Assembly (NCBI GenBank): GCA_016713665.1
Contig: JADJOR010000006.1
Coordinates: 244,249 to 308,248 of the forward strand
Direction: 5' to 3'
Origin: Deltaproteobacteria bacterium
GTDB taxonomy: Bacteria > Myxococcota_A > UBA9160 > UBA4427
Length of the DNA: 64,000 bases
Positions 26,965 to 35,507 of this stretch are shown here, one piece after another. Position numbers and translations under genes: made by a program. The notes under the pieces were generated by a model. It worked only from the letters and a program-made list of their open reading frames with translations, had not been told where the DNA came from and did no database searches. The first letter of the stretch is position 1. Each line of letters begins with the position of its first letter.

Positions 26965-28086
26965 TCAGTGGGGTCGGAAGTGGCTGCCCATCCGCTGGCG
27001 AGCGCGGTTGATCCCCTGGAGCTCTTCGACGGCGAGCGCAGCGATCTCCGCCCCCGCGACCTCGTCGTGCTCGCGGGCGAGCTCGTCCATGTCGACCCAC
27101 GCCTGGTACACGTGGCGCGTGCGGTCGGTGATGATCCCGGCCTTGAGCAGCGTCTTGATCAGGACGCGGAAGATGTTCGTGTTCTGGGTCATGTCGCGCC
27201 GGCGATCCTCGTCGGTGAACGACTCGAGGATCGCGCCGCGGACCCATTGCCAATCGAGGTCGAACTCGCGGTAGATCTCCTGCTTCTGCTCGGCGTTCAC
27301 GAGATTGAAGAGCAGTACCTGGAAGGCCTGGGCGGCCCACTGCTCGACGTGCTCGTGCTCCTCCTGCGAGAGCTTCGGGATCGTCCGGTCGGCCCAGATC
27401 TTTCCGAACTTGTGGTGGAACGCTTCGTCGGACATCGTGAACTGGATCAGCCGGCGCAGGAGCGGATCGTTCGTCTCGCGCTGGATCGTCGCGAAGGCGC
27501 CCATCGCGAGGCCCTCGATCAGCATCTGCATGCCGACGAGCTTCTTGTAGACGACGCCCGACTTCACGATCTCGTTCATCAGGTTCCGGATCGTCGAGCC
27601 GGAGCGCAGCGGCGTTCCCCAGCGCGTCTCGATGTACTTCGAGAAGCCCGTGACGTGGCGGGCCTCTTCGCGGGCCTGGTTCGCGGCGTACTCCATCGCG
27701 CCGGGATCGCGCAGGATCTGGGTCAGGCTCGCGGAGAGCGAGAGCGCGCCCTGCTCGCCGTGGAGGATGCTCGAGAGGATGAAGCGCGTGCTCTGGTTCG
27801 CGAGCCGGATGCGCTGCGACTCGTCGAGCTTGTCGGCGACGGCGGTCTTCAGCTCGATGCAGAACGAGCGTGGCATGATCGTCTGCTCGCGCAGGTCCAT
27901 CGGACTCGAGGCGTAGTCGACGTAGCGCACGTCCGTCGGGTCCCAGAAATGGTCGTTCGTCGCCGAGATGATCTCGTCGAATGCGGCGGTCCGGTCCGCA
28001 TAACGATCGACCTCGATCAGGCTGTCGAAGTCGTCGCGGTCGACGGTGTTGTAGATCTTGTCGTAGGTGATGTGGCGTTCGCTCAT
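26965..28086 (-). CDS. Ferritin-like diiron-carboxylate protein (oxidase/desaturase-like)
   Basis: Soluble helical protein of 373 residues with a complete diiron ligand set in the ferritin-like order. Glu111 (HGEQGA) and E141-A-R-H144 form the first half; Glu191 (LIEGLA) and E221-A-F-H224 form the second. This E, ExxH, E, ExxH spacing is shared by acyl-ACP desaturases, AurF-type N-oxygenases and R2-like oxidases, which activate O2 to oxidise a substrate. I cannot choose among these. Its ATG overlaps the stop codon of the upstream tetR gene (ATGA), so the two are translationally coupled. The regulator probably controls the enzyme in response to its substrate or product. No ferredoxin or reductase gene is adjacent. 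Confidence 0.7.
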   Translation of the reverse strand: MSERHITYDKIYNTVDRDDFDSLIEVDRYADRTAAFDEIISATNDHFWDPTDVRYVDYASSPMDLREQTIMPRSFCIELKTAVADKLDESQRIRLANQSTRFILSSILHGEQGALSLSASLTQILRDPGAMEYAANQAREEARHVTGFSKYIETRWGTPLRSGSTIRNLMNEIVKSGVVYKKLVGMQMLIEGLAMGAFATIQRETNDPLLRRLIQFTMSDEAFHHKFGKIWADRTIPKLSQEEHEHVEQWAAQAFQVLLFNLVNAEQKQEIYREFDLDWQWVRGAILESFTDEDRRRDMTQNTNIFRVLIKTLLKAGIITDRTRHVYQAWVDMDELAREHDEVAGAEIAALAVEELQGINRARQRMGSHFRPH

Positions 28087-28820
28087 GGTCTTCGAGCTCC
28101 TCGGGTTCTCTTGGCGCTCGGGGCGCGCCGGGCGGGCGGCGAGGCGGGGGATCGGGGCGAGACGGCTGAGGCGGGTGAGGCGGAGGCTTCGAGCGTGCAG
28201 CGGGTCGCGCGGGTCGTTCTCGTCCCGTGGAGCTGGACGTGGACGAGGGTGCGGACGACGTCGTCGCGCGAGGCCCGCGTCGGATCCTCGACCCACCAGC
28301 TGAGCACCCGCACCCACATCCCGACGATCGCCTGGGCGAGCACGTCGGAATCGAGGCAGTCCCAGGCGCGGCCGAGGGCGATCGCCGCCCGGCGGCGGGC
28401 GCTGACGCCGCGCGCGATCCGGGCGAGGACGCGCGCGCCGGTCTCGGCCGCATCACCGCCCGGACGGAAGACGATCCGGAACAGGTCGCGATGGTCCTCG
28501 GCGAAGCCGACGAGGGCCTCGGATTGGGCCCGGACGAGCCGCCGCGGGTCGGGATCCGCCGCCGCGGCCGCGGCCAGACGCGACTCGAGCTCGCTCGCGG
28601 CCTCGTCGGCGAGCTCCTGGAAGAGCGCCTGCTTGTGCTTGAAATGAAGGTAGAAGGTCCCCGACGCATAGCCCGCCTGGGCCGCGATCGCGTGGCTCGT
28701 CACGGCGTCCGCGCCGTGTCGGGCGAAGAGCGTGCGGCCCGCCTCGAGCAGGCGGCGGCGCGTCTGCGCGGTGCGCGGGAGGCGGATCATGGGCGGCTCG
28801 GGCAGGATACTGACGGACAT
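28083..28820 (-). CDS. TetR-family transcriptional regulator
   Basis: Repressor-type regulator of 245 residues. The N-terminal helix-turn-helix is clear: RRRLLEAGRTLFARHGADAV, then SHAIAAQAGYASGTFYLHFK, the hallmark TetR recognition region. The C-terminal ligand-binding domain is helical and divergent (AEDHRDLFRIVFRPGGDAA), with a Ser/Arg-rich tail. It starts at ATG 28820, seven bases downstream of a perfect 16-base palindrome that is the likely autoregulatory operator. Its stop overlaps the start of the diiron-protein gene. Regulators of this build often control fatty-acid or xenobiotic metabolism, but the ligand here is unknown. Confidence 0.85.
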   Translation of the reverse strand: MSVSILPEPPMIRLPRTAQTRRRLLEAGRTLFARHGADAVTSHAIAAQAGYASGTFYLHFKHKQALFQELADEAASELESRLAAAAAADPDPRRLVRAQSEALVGFAEDHRDLFRIVFRPGGDAAETGARVLARIARGVSARRRAAIALGRAWDCLDSDVLAQAIVGMWVRVLSWWVEDPTRASRDDVVRTLVHVQLHGTRTTRATRCTLEASASPASAVSPRSPASPPARRAPSAKRTRGARRP

Positions 28821-28827
28821 GTCATTT

Positions 28828-28843
28828 CTGACGTTAACGTCAG
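28828..28843. promoter_or_regulatory. Palindromic operator for the adjacent TetR regulator
   Basis: CTGACGTTAACGTCAG is a perfect 16-base inverted repeat immediately upstream of the tetR start codon. Position and symmetry fit autoregulation of the tetR-diiron operon by its own repressor. Confidence 0.65.
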
Positions 28844-28975
28844 TTCTTTCGTCGGGTAAATGGGTGGGAGCCTGACCACGAGTCGCGTCGGGGGACGGCG
28901 AACCTTCGCGGATCGGGGGACGGCGCCGGAGCGCCGGGCGGGAACGGCCGGCAGGGCTCTCTTCCGGGTCGAGGC

Positions 28976-29977
28976 TCAGGCCGGCTGGCCTGCGGGCTCG
29001 CAGGCTTCCTGGCAGCCGCCGATCGGATGGGCTTCGGGCCCGTTCGCGAGCTCGATCTGGATCGTGGTGTGCTCGATCCCGAAGCGTTCGGACAGACGGG
29101 TGCGGACGTGCTCGAGCAGGGCCTCGGGGCCGGGGCTCGGCGCCGGGTCGATGACCAGATGGCTCGAGAGCGAGACCGCGCCGCTGCCGATCGTCCAGAC
29201 GTGGAGGCAATGGAGCGCCCGGACGCCGTCGACGGCGAGCAGGGCGTCGCGGATCTCCTCGGGGTCGAGATGCGCGGGCACCGTCTCCATCAGGACGTCG
29301 AGCGCGTCGCGGATCAGCTGCCACGCCGACCGCAGCACGAGGACGCTCACGACGAGCGACACCGCGGGATCGAGCCAGAGCCAGCCGAACGCCCAGATCC
29401 CGGCGCCCGCGAGACAGACCCCGACACTCGCGAGCGTATCGCTCAGGACGTGGAGGAACGCGCCGCGCACGTTGAGCGAATGCTCGCGAACGTGGCCCAG
29501 CAGCAAGAGCGCCACGCCATTGACGACGAGCCCGCCGACTGCGACGGCGAGGAGGCCCCCGCCCGCGACGTCGCGGGGGGCGAAATAGCGTTCGACGGCG
29601 TTCAGGCTGATGAACACCGCGACCCCCGCCAGCGCGACGCCGTTGGCGAGGGCGGCCAGGATCTCGACCCGGCTGTTGCCGAAGGTCTTGCGCTTGCCCG
29701 CGGGCCGGGCCGCGAGCACGCCCGCGAGGAGCGAGAGCGCGAGGGCCGCCGAGTCCGAGACCATGTGGAGCGCGTCGGAGAGCAGCGCGAGGGAGCCGGT
29801 CCAGAACCCGCCCACGAGCTCGACGCCGGCGTAGGCGAGGACCAGGCCGAGGACCCACGCGAGCCGGTGTCGGGCCCGGCGCGCGGTTGCCTGGCCGCGG
29901 CCGTGGTCGTGGCGCTGTGCGGCGGAGGCCGGCGAGGAGGCGGCGGGTGAGGCGGCGACGGGATCCTTTCGCGGCAT
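28976..29977 (-). CDS. Cation diffusion facilitator (CzcD/ZitB-type zinc exporter)
   Basis: Six-helix inner-membrane antiporter of 333 residues that exports Zn2+ or similar divalent cations in exchange for protons. The transport-site residues are DALHMVSDS in the second helix (HxxxD) and HVLSDTLAS in the fifth. A His-containing loop near the N-terminus (RHDHGRGQ) and the C-terminal cytoplasmic domain (ALHCLHVWTIGSGAVSLSSH) are as in the CDF family, and a Cys/His tail ends the protein. ATG 29977 overlaps the stop of the upstream patB-like gene (TGATG), so the two are co-translated. No metal-responsive regulator is adjacent. Confidence 0.9.
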   Translation of the reverse strand: MPRKDPVAASPAASSPASAAQRHDHGRGQATARRARHRLAWVLGLVLAYAGVELVGGFWTGSLALLSDALHMVSDSAALALSLLAGVLAARPAGKRKTFGNSRVEILAALANGVALAGVAVFISLNAVERYFAPRDVAGGGLLAVAVGGLVVNGVALLLLGHVREHSLNVRGAFLHVLSDTLASVGVCLAGAGIWAFGWLWLDPAVSLVVSVLVLRSAWQLIRDALDVLMETVPAHLDPEEIRDALLAVDGVRALHCLHVWTIGSGAVSLSSHLVIDPAPSPGPEALLEHVRTRLSERFGIEHTTIQIELANGPEAHPIGGCQEACEPAGQPA

Positions 29978-31137
29978 CAAGAGGCGTCACCGTGGCGGCG
30001 GGGGCCCTTCCGGTCGGCGATACGGGCGTCCGATCGGGGACCGAGTGAGCTCGCCATGCGCTCGAGGATGGCTTCCAGGATCGGCCGGGAGGTCGCGAAG
30101 TTGAGCCGCACGAAGGCGTCGTAGCCCGCGCCGAAGAGGCGGCCGTCGGAGAGGGCGACCCGCGCCTGCTGCAGGAAGTGGGCGGCGGGCGAGGGCGTGA
30201 GCGCCAGGGCTTCGCAGTCGAGCCAGGCGAGATAGGTCGCGCGGGGGCGGTGGAACCGGATCGCCGGGATGCGCTCCGCGAGGAAACGCTCGACGAAGTC
30301 GCGATTCGACTGCAGGTGGGGGACGACCTCGTCGAGCCAGGGCTGGCCGAAGCGCCAGGCCGACACGCTCGCCGCCATTCCGAGCAGACCGAGGCCGCCG
30401 CGGAAGCGCTTGTGGATCACGGTCTGGAATCGCCGCTGGAGCGCCTCGCTCCCGAAATGGGCGACGGCACAGCGAAGCCCCGGGATGTTGAACGCCTTGC
30501 TGGCGGAGGAGAGCGTGATCGTTCGCTCGGCGATCTCCGGCGAGGTCGAGGCGAAGGGGACGTGGCGATGGCCGGCGAAGACGAGGTCGGCGTGGATCTC
30601 GTCCGAGACGACGATCAGATCGTGTTCGAGGGCCAGGCGTGCGAGACGCTCGAGCTCGGCGCGGCTCGCGACATGGCCCGACGGATTGTGGGGATTGCAG
30701 AGCAAAAGCATGCGCGTCCCGCGGTCGATCGTGCGCTCGAGGGCATCGAGGTCGAAGACGAGCTCGTCGTCGCCGCGGACCAGACGGTTCTCGACGAGTC
30801 GCCGATCGAGCTCGCGCACCGCGTGAAGAAAGGGCGGATAGATCGGCGTCTGAACGACGATTCCGTCTCCTGGCTTCGAATACGCCTCCACCGCGAGGTA
30901 GAGGCCCTGCACGACCTCGGCGAGCGGCTCGACCCGCGCCGGCTCGATCGCCCACTCGAAGCGCTCGGCCATGTGCTCGCAGAACGCTTCGGCGAGCCCC
31001 GTCTGGCGCAGCCCCATCGGGTAGCCGACGTCGCTCGTGTCGACGAAGCGCCGCAGCTCGCGCTCGATCGCCGCGGCGATCGGAAATCCATCTCGGCGAC
31101 CCAGGCGGGCAGGACGTTGCGGGGATAGGTGTGTCAT
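29977..31137 (-). CDS. PatB/MalY-type pyridoxal-phosphate C-S lyase/aminotransferase, 5' end disrupted
   Basis: Fold-type I PLP enzyme of 386 visible residues, close to cystathionine beta-lyase PatB/MalY. PLP motifs are LLLCNPHNPSGHV, VVSDEIHADL and SSASKAFNIPGL with the Schiff-base Lys. The conserved N-terminal sequence is missing from this frame but is present in the neighbouring frame: HTYPRNVLPAWVAEMDF ends at about 31083, where one inserted C would join it to PIAAAIERE of this frame. Further upstream, RLEQRRSEK is followed by TGA (31134-31136) where family members have Trp. So a one-base deletion and a stop lie within about 55 bases. Both may be sequence errors; otherwise the gene is inactive. 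Confidence 0.8.
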   Translation of the reverse strand: MTHLSPQRPARLGRRDGFPIAAAIERELRRFVDTSDVGYPMGLRQTGLAEAFCEHMAERFEWAIEPARVEPLAEVVQGLYLAVEAYSKPGDGIVVQTPIYPPFLHAVRELDRRLVENRLVRGDDELVFDLDALERTIDRGTRMLLLCNPHNPSGHVASRAELERLARLALEHDLIVVSDEIHADLVFAGHRHVPFASTSPEIAERTITLSSASKAFNIPGLRCAVAHFGSEALQRRFQTVIHKRFRGGLGLLGMAASVSAWRFGQPWLDEVVPHLQSNRDFVERFLAERIPAIRFHRPRATYLAWLDCEALALTPSPAAHFLQQARVALSDGRLFGAGYDAFVRLNFATSRPILEAILERMASSLGPRSDARIADRKGPRRHGDAS

Positions 31138-31580
31138 TTCTCGCTGCGGCGCTGCTCGAGTCGGCGCAGGTCGAGGTCGTCGAGGCGGGCGGGGCGGTGG
31201 CGCAGGACGGATTCGGCCTCGCGAAGCAGCGCTCGTCGACTCGGATCGCCGCCGGCGAGGGCGATCGCGCGGGTCAGCTCGGTCGGCGCACCGGCCTGCT
31301 CGAGCAGCGAAGCGAGCTCGGCGTCGAGCAGCGCGAAGGTCTCGGCGATCGGGTCGCCGCGCTCGTCAAGGGGCGAGACGAGGTCGCGCCCGCCGGGATC
31401 GAGATGCCAGTGGGGGCGGGCATCGAAGCAGTCGAAACGGAGCCACTCGGGAGAAGAACCGCTCGCAGCCGAGGCCTTCGCCGGACCGAGTCGAAGGGTG
31501 GATCCGCCGTCGCGGCCGACGCTGCGCACTTCGACGCGCCACGCGACGCCGCGCCAGACTCTCTCCCAACCCTTCGCCAT
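31134..31580 (-). CDS. Small hypothetical protein whose tail matches the missing PatB N-terminus
   Basis: Frame of 148 residues from ATG 31580. The first 125 or so residues (MAKGWERVWRGVAWRVEVRS, then EWLRFDCFDARPHWHLDPGG) look like a self-contained small hypothetical protein of unknown function. The last 20 residues, PARLDDLDLRRLEQRRSEK, read like the start of a PatB-family enzyme, and the TGA stop sits where those enzymes have Trp. Either patB began inside this frame, or a frameshift has merged two genes. I make no functional claim for the first part. Confidence 0.5.
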   Translation of the reverse strand: MAKGWERVWRGVAWRVEVRSVGRDGGSTLRLGPAKASAASGSSPEWLRFDCFDARPHWHLDPGGRDLVSPLDERGDPIAETFALLDAELASLLEQAGAPTELTRAIALAGGDPSRRALLREAESVLRHRPARLDDLDLRRLEQRRSEK

Positions 31581-31695
31581 GCGCGCAGGTTAGCAAGCGC
31601 TGCGCGCTACGAACGCGCGGGTCGACACGCTATGGTGCGCGTGACTTCCGATCCTCGACCGCATCCGCGGTGGCCTGTGGGGGGCAGATCCGGCG

Positions 31696-33012
31696 ATGGC
31701 TGATAAGTCGTCCAGTACGGGCTCGTCCAGTGGGGCTGGCTCGATCGCGATCGAGATGCCCCGGCTCTCTTCCGAGGAGGGCACGGCGACCCTCGCCGCC
31801 TGGCTCGTCGCCGAGGGCGACGTCGTCGAGAAGGGCACGCTCGTCGCCGAGCTCGAGACCGACAAGGCGACGGTCGAGCTCGAGTCGCCGGCGCCGGGCC
31901 GGATCGACGCGATCGTCGTGCGCGCCGGGACCGAGGGGCTCAAGCCGGGCATGCTGCTCGCGCGGATCGCCCCGGCCGCCGCCGCGTCGGCGAGCGGAGC
32001 GGAGCCTGCGAAGGAGCGAGGCGCCAAGAAGGCGCCCGGAACCCTCGCCGTCGACCCGATCGCCCCGGCCACGCCTGCGACCTCGCCCACGCCCTCGCGC
32101 TCGCCCGCGACGCCGCTCGCACGGCGCCTGGCCGAGTCCGAAGGGCTGGCGCTCGATGGCGTGAAGGGGAGCGGTGTCGGCGGCCGGATCGAGAAGGTCG
32201 ACGTCGAACGTCTCGCGCGGGCGGCGGCGCCGAAGCCGGAGCCCGTCGTCCGGGAAGAGGTGGGCGGGGCCACGGCGCAGACGGAGGTCGCCGCGGGCCA
32301 CGCGGGCGGCGTCGCGACCCGGCCGGAAGGGATCGCAACGGTCTCCGCTGCGCGGTCGCGGGGAGCGGCCACGCCGTTCGGGATGCCGCGGCCGGCGGTG
32401 CAGCTCGAGCTGCGCTGCGAGATGGATGCGGTCGTGGCGGCGCGAGCGCGGCTCGACGCGAGCCGGTCCCCGGGCGCGAGCCGGGACAAACATCTCACGC
32501 TCAACGACTTCGTGCTGCGCGCGGCGGCGCTCGCCCTGCGCGACGTGCCCGAGGCGAACCTGCGCCGCGCAGGCGACGGCTTCCATCCCGCGGATGGCGT
32601 CGACGTCGCGGTCGTCGTCGCGTCGGACGCGGGCCCGCAGCTCGTCGTGCTGCGCGATGCGGATCGCAAGGGACTGGCGGTGCTCTCGGAGGAGATCGGG
32701 GCGCGGATCGAGCAGGCGCGCTCGTCGGCGCCGCCGGAGGCCGAGGATCCGACCGCGAGCCTGCTCGTCACGAGCTTCGGGCGCTTCGGCGTCGAGTCGG
32801 CGCATCCCATGCTGCCGCCCGAGCAGGTGGCGGTGCTCGCGGTCGGCGCGGTGATCGAGCAGCCCGTCGTGCGCGGGGGCGAGGTCGCGGTCGCCTCGAA
32901 GATGGCGCTGAATCTCGCCTTCGATCCGGGCGCGGCGGGGGGGGCGACCATGTCGCGACTGCTCGCGGCGATCCGAGGTCATCTCGAAGATCCGCTCGGG
33001 ATGATGTTGTGA
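31696..33012 (+). CDS. E2-like lipoyl-domain protein lacking the acyltransferase catalytic motif
   Basis: Protein of 438 residues laid out like the E2 of a 2-oxoacid dehydrogenase. It has a lipoyl domain with Lys57 in ETDKATVELESP, a peripheral-subunit-binding domain around ATPLARRLAESEGLALDGVK, linkers, and a C-terminal catalytic-type domain. The diagnostic catalytic motif DHRxxDG is replaced: the protein reads MALNLAFDPGAAGG, so the active His and Asp are gone. That would make it unable to transfer acyl groups. Eukaryotic E3-binding protein (PDHX) has the same state. It sits 79 bases before lpdA, the E3 gene, which supports a scaffold or E3-binding role. Truncated catalysis by sequence error is unlikely because the frame stays open to a normal end. 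Confidence 0.75.
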   Translation: MADKSSSTGSSSGAGSIAIEMPRLSSEEGTATLAAWLVAEGDVVEKGTLVAELETDKATVELESPAPGRIDAIVVRAGTEGLKPGMLLARIAPAAAASASGAEPAKERGAKKAPGTLAVDPIAPATPATSPTPSRSPATPLARRLAESEGLALDGVKGSGVGGRIEKVDVERLARAAAPKPEPVVREEVGGATAQTEVAAGHAGGVATRPEGIATVSAARSRGAATPFGMPRPAVQLELRCEMDAVVAARARLDASRSPGASRDKHLTLNDFVLRAAALALRDVPEANLRRAGDGFHPADGVDVAVVVASDAGPQLVVLRDADRKGLAVLSEEIGARIEQARSSAPPEAEDPTASLLVTSFGRFGVESAHPMLPPEQVAVLAVGAVIEQPVVRGGEVAVASKMALNLAFDPGAAGGATMSRLLAAIRGHLEDPLGMML

Positions 33013-33091
33013 GGGGAGCGCTTGCGATGGCGCGGAAGCTTTGGACCGATGCGAGGCGGCTGGAACGGCCGGCGCGAGAAGGGGAGCGACG

Positions 33092-34522
33092 ATGAGCAAT
33101 GACAGCTACGACGTGGTCGTGATCGGCGGGGGACCGGGGGGCTATCCGGCGGCGATTCGCGCGCGGCAGCTCGGGCTCTCGGTGGCCCTGATCGAGCGGG
33201 AGCTGCTCGGCGGCATCTGCCTCAACTGGGGCTGCATCCCGACCAAGGCCCTGCTGCGCAGCGCCGAGGTTCATCATCTGCTCGAGCACGCCAGCGATTT
33301 CGGCTTCACCGTCGGCCCGATCGGCATCGACCTCGGCGCCATCGTGCAGCGCTCGCGCAAGGTCGCAAAGCGGCTCAATACCGGCGTGAAGAGCCTGATG
33401 AAGAAGCACAAGGTCGACGTCTACGAGGGGACGGGTCGGCTCGCCGGCCCCGGCCGCGTCGCCGTCGATCGCAAGGGTGAGAGCGCCCTCGAGCTCCAGG
33501 CGCGAAACATCATTCTCGCGACCGGCGCCCGGGCGCGCGCGCTGCCGGGCCTCGAGGCGGACGGCGAGCTCGTCTGGACCTATCGCGAGGCGATGGTGCC
33601 CGACGTGATTCCGGGACGGCTCCTCGTCGTCGGCTCCGGCGCGATCGGGATCGAGTTCGCGAGCTTCTTCCGAGACCTCGGCTCGCAGGTGACCGTCGTC
33701 GAGGCGCTGCCGCGCATCCTGCCCGTCGAGGACGAGGAGATCTCGGGCCTCGCCCACAAGCAGCTCGTCAAGCAGGGCATGGAGATCTTCGTCGGGGCGT
33801 CGGTGTCTTCGCTCGTGAAGGGCGACGGTACGGTGACGGCGACGATCCAGACGGGCGGCGCGTCGGGTGGCCAGGGCGGCAGCGGCGGCGAGACGAAGAC
33901 GGCGGTCTTCGATCGCGTGATCCTCGCCGTCGGCATCGTCGGCAACGTCGAGGGGCTCGGCCTCGAGGGAACCCGGGTCCAGATCGATCGGACCCACATC
34001 GTGACCAACGAGTGGACCGAGACCGGCGAGCCCGGCGTGTACGCGATCGGCGACGTCGCCGGCGCGCCCTGGCTCGCCCACAAGGCGACCCACGAGGGCG
34101 TGCTGTGCGCCGAGCGGATCGCGGGGGTCGCCGGCCTGCATCCCATGAAGCGGGAGCGGATCCCCGGCTGCACCTACTGTCGCCCGCAGATCGCGAGCGT
34201 CGGCCTCACCGAGGCGGCGGCGAAGGCGAACGGGCGCGAGGTCCGCGTCGGTCGCTTCCCCTTCGTCGGCAACGGCAAGGCGATCGCCCTCGGCGAGAGC
34301 GAAGGCCTCGTCAAGACGATCTTCGACGCGAAGACCGGCGAGTTGCTCGGCGCCCACATGATCGGCGCCGAGGTGACGGAGCTCGTCCAGGGCTTCGTGA
34401 TCGCGATGAATCTCGAGACGACCGAGGCCGAGCTCATGCACACGGTCTTCGCGCATCCTACGCTCTCGGAGATGATGCACGAGTCGACGCTCGAAGCGTA
34501 CGGCCGCGCGATCCACATCTAG
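33092..34522 (+). CDS. lpdA: Dihydrolipoyl dehydrogenase (E3)
   Basis: FAD enzyme of 476 residues that reoxidises dihydrolipoyl groups of 2-oxoacid dehydrogenases with NAD+. The FAD fingerprint is VVVIGGGPGGYPAAIRA, the redox disulfide is GGICLNWGCIPTKALL, the NAD loop is VVGSGAIGIEFASFF, and the C-terminal active-site His and Glu are in AHPTLSEMMHE. A Gly/Ser-rich insert around residues 255-270 is unusual but in frame. ATG 33092 follows GGGGAG. It is flanked by the E2-like gene and lipA, forming a lipoate-related cluster. Confidence 0.95.
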   Translation: MSNDSYDVVVIGGGPGGYPAAIRARQLGLSVALIERELLGGICLNWGCIPTKALLRSAEVHHLLEHASDFGFTVGPIGIDLGAIVQRSRKVAKRLNTGVKSLMKKHKVDVYEGTGRLAGPGRVAVDRKGESALELQARNIILATGARARALPGLEADGELVWTYREAMVPDVIPGRLLVVGSGAIGIEFASFFRDLGSQVTVVEALPRILPVEDEEISGLAHKQLVKQGMEIFVGASVSSLVKGDGTVTATIQTGGASGGQGGSGGETKTAVFDRVILAVGIVGNVEGLGLEGTRVQIDRTHIVTNEWTETGEPGVYAIGDVAGAPWLAHKATHEGVLCAERIAGVAGLHPMKRERIPGCTYCRPQIASVGLTEAAAKANGREVRVGRFPFVGNGKAIALGESEGLVKTIFDAKTGELLGAHMIGAEVTELVQGFVIAMNLETTEAELMHTVFAHPTLSEMMHESTLEAYGRAIHI

Positions 34523-34533
34523 GGAGCGAGCGC

Positions 34534-35507
34534 TTGACCGATCGACGCGATGCAGCGAAGCGGGCGGCGAGCCGGCCGGCGGGCGGATTGCTGCAGATCG
34601 AGGGGCGGGGGAGCCCGATGCGGCCGACCTGCCGCGGCCGCCCTGGCTGCGCATTCGACTCTCTGCGAATCCCGAGATCGAGAAGACCCGCGCCCTGATG
34701 CGCCGGCTCTCGTTGAACACCGTCTGCGAAGAGGCCGCCTGTCCGAACCTCTCGGAATGCTGGGCCGAGCGCCACGCGACGGTCATGATCCTCGGCGCCG
34801 TCTGCACCCGCGCCTGCGCCTTCTGCAACGTCGCGACCGGGCTGCCCGACCCCGTCGATGCCGAGGAGCCCGAGCACCTCGCGAGCGCCGTCGCCGAGCT
34901 CGGCCTCGCCCACGTCGTCATCACCTCCGTCGATCGCGACGATCTGCCCGACGGTGGCGCCCGGCAATTCGCCCGCTCGATCGGGGCGATCCGCGCGCGC
35001 TCGCCGCAGGCGACGATCGAGGTCCTGACCCCGGACTTCCGGCGCAAGCCCGGGGCCCTCTCGACCGTCCTCGCCGCGGGGCCCGACGTGTTCAACCACA
35101 ATCTCGAGACGGTGCCCCGGCTCTATCGCCGGATCCGACCGGGGGCCGACTATCGCCACTCCCTCGCGCTGCTCGCCGAGGCGAAGCAGGCGCGGCCGGA
35201 GGTCTTCACGAAGAGCGGCATCATGGTCGGACTCGGCGAAGAAGACGGCGAGGTCCTCGCCGTGATGGACGATCTGCGGGTCGCGCAGGTCGACTTCCTG
35301 ACGATCGGGCAGTATCTGCGGCCGACGCCGAGCCACGCGCGGGTCGAGCGTTATGTCCGGCCTGAGCAGTTCGAGCAATGGACCGAGGCGGCTCGAGCGC
35401 GCGGCTTCCTGGTCGTGTCGGCGACCCCGCTGACCCGCTCGTCCTACCACGCCGACGCCGACTTCCGGCGCCTGCAGGCTGCGCGCGCCGGGATCACGCC
35501 TCGCTGA
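34534..35507 (+). CDS. lipA: Lipoyl synthase, with a frameshift near 34607
   Basis: Radical-SAM enzyme that inserts two sulfurs into octanoyl groups on E2 lipoyl domains. The SAM cluster motif is CTRACAFC and the auxiliary cluster motif is CEEAACPNLSEC; RSSYHAD closes the protein. The long uninterrupted frame begins only at ATG 34698, which lacks the conserved N-terminal region. That region is encoded just upstream without a start codon: LPRPPWLRIRLSANPEIEKT. A TTG at 34534, with GGGAG upstream, opens MTDRRDAAKRAASRPAGG in another frame. One extra G in the run at 34607-34610 joins them into a normal LipA of about 324 residues. It starts 12 bases after lpdA and ends overlapping the convergent recombinase gene by 14 bases. 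Confidence 0.9.

Noticed and set aside
28860..29588. Plus-strand open frame divergent from tetR
   Set aside because: It is the shadow of the CDF exporter gene on the minus strand. The product is Ser/Arg-rich without motifs.
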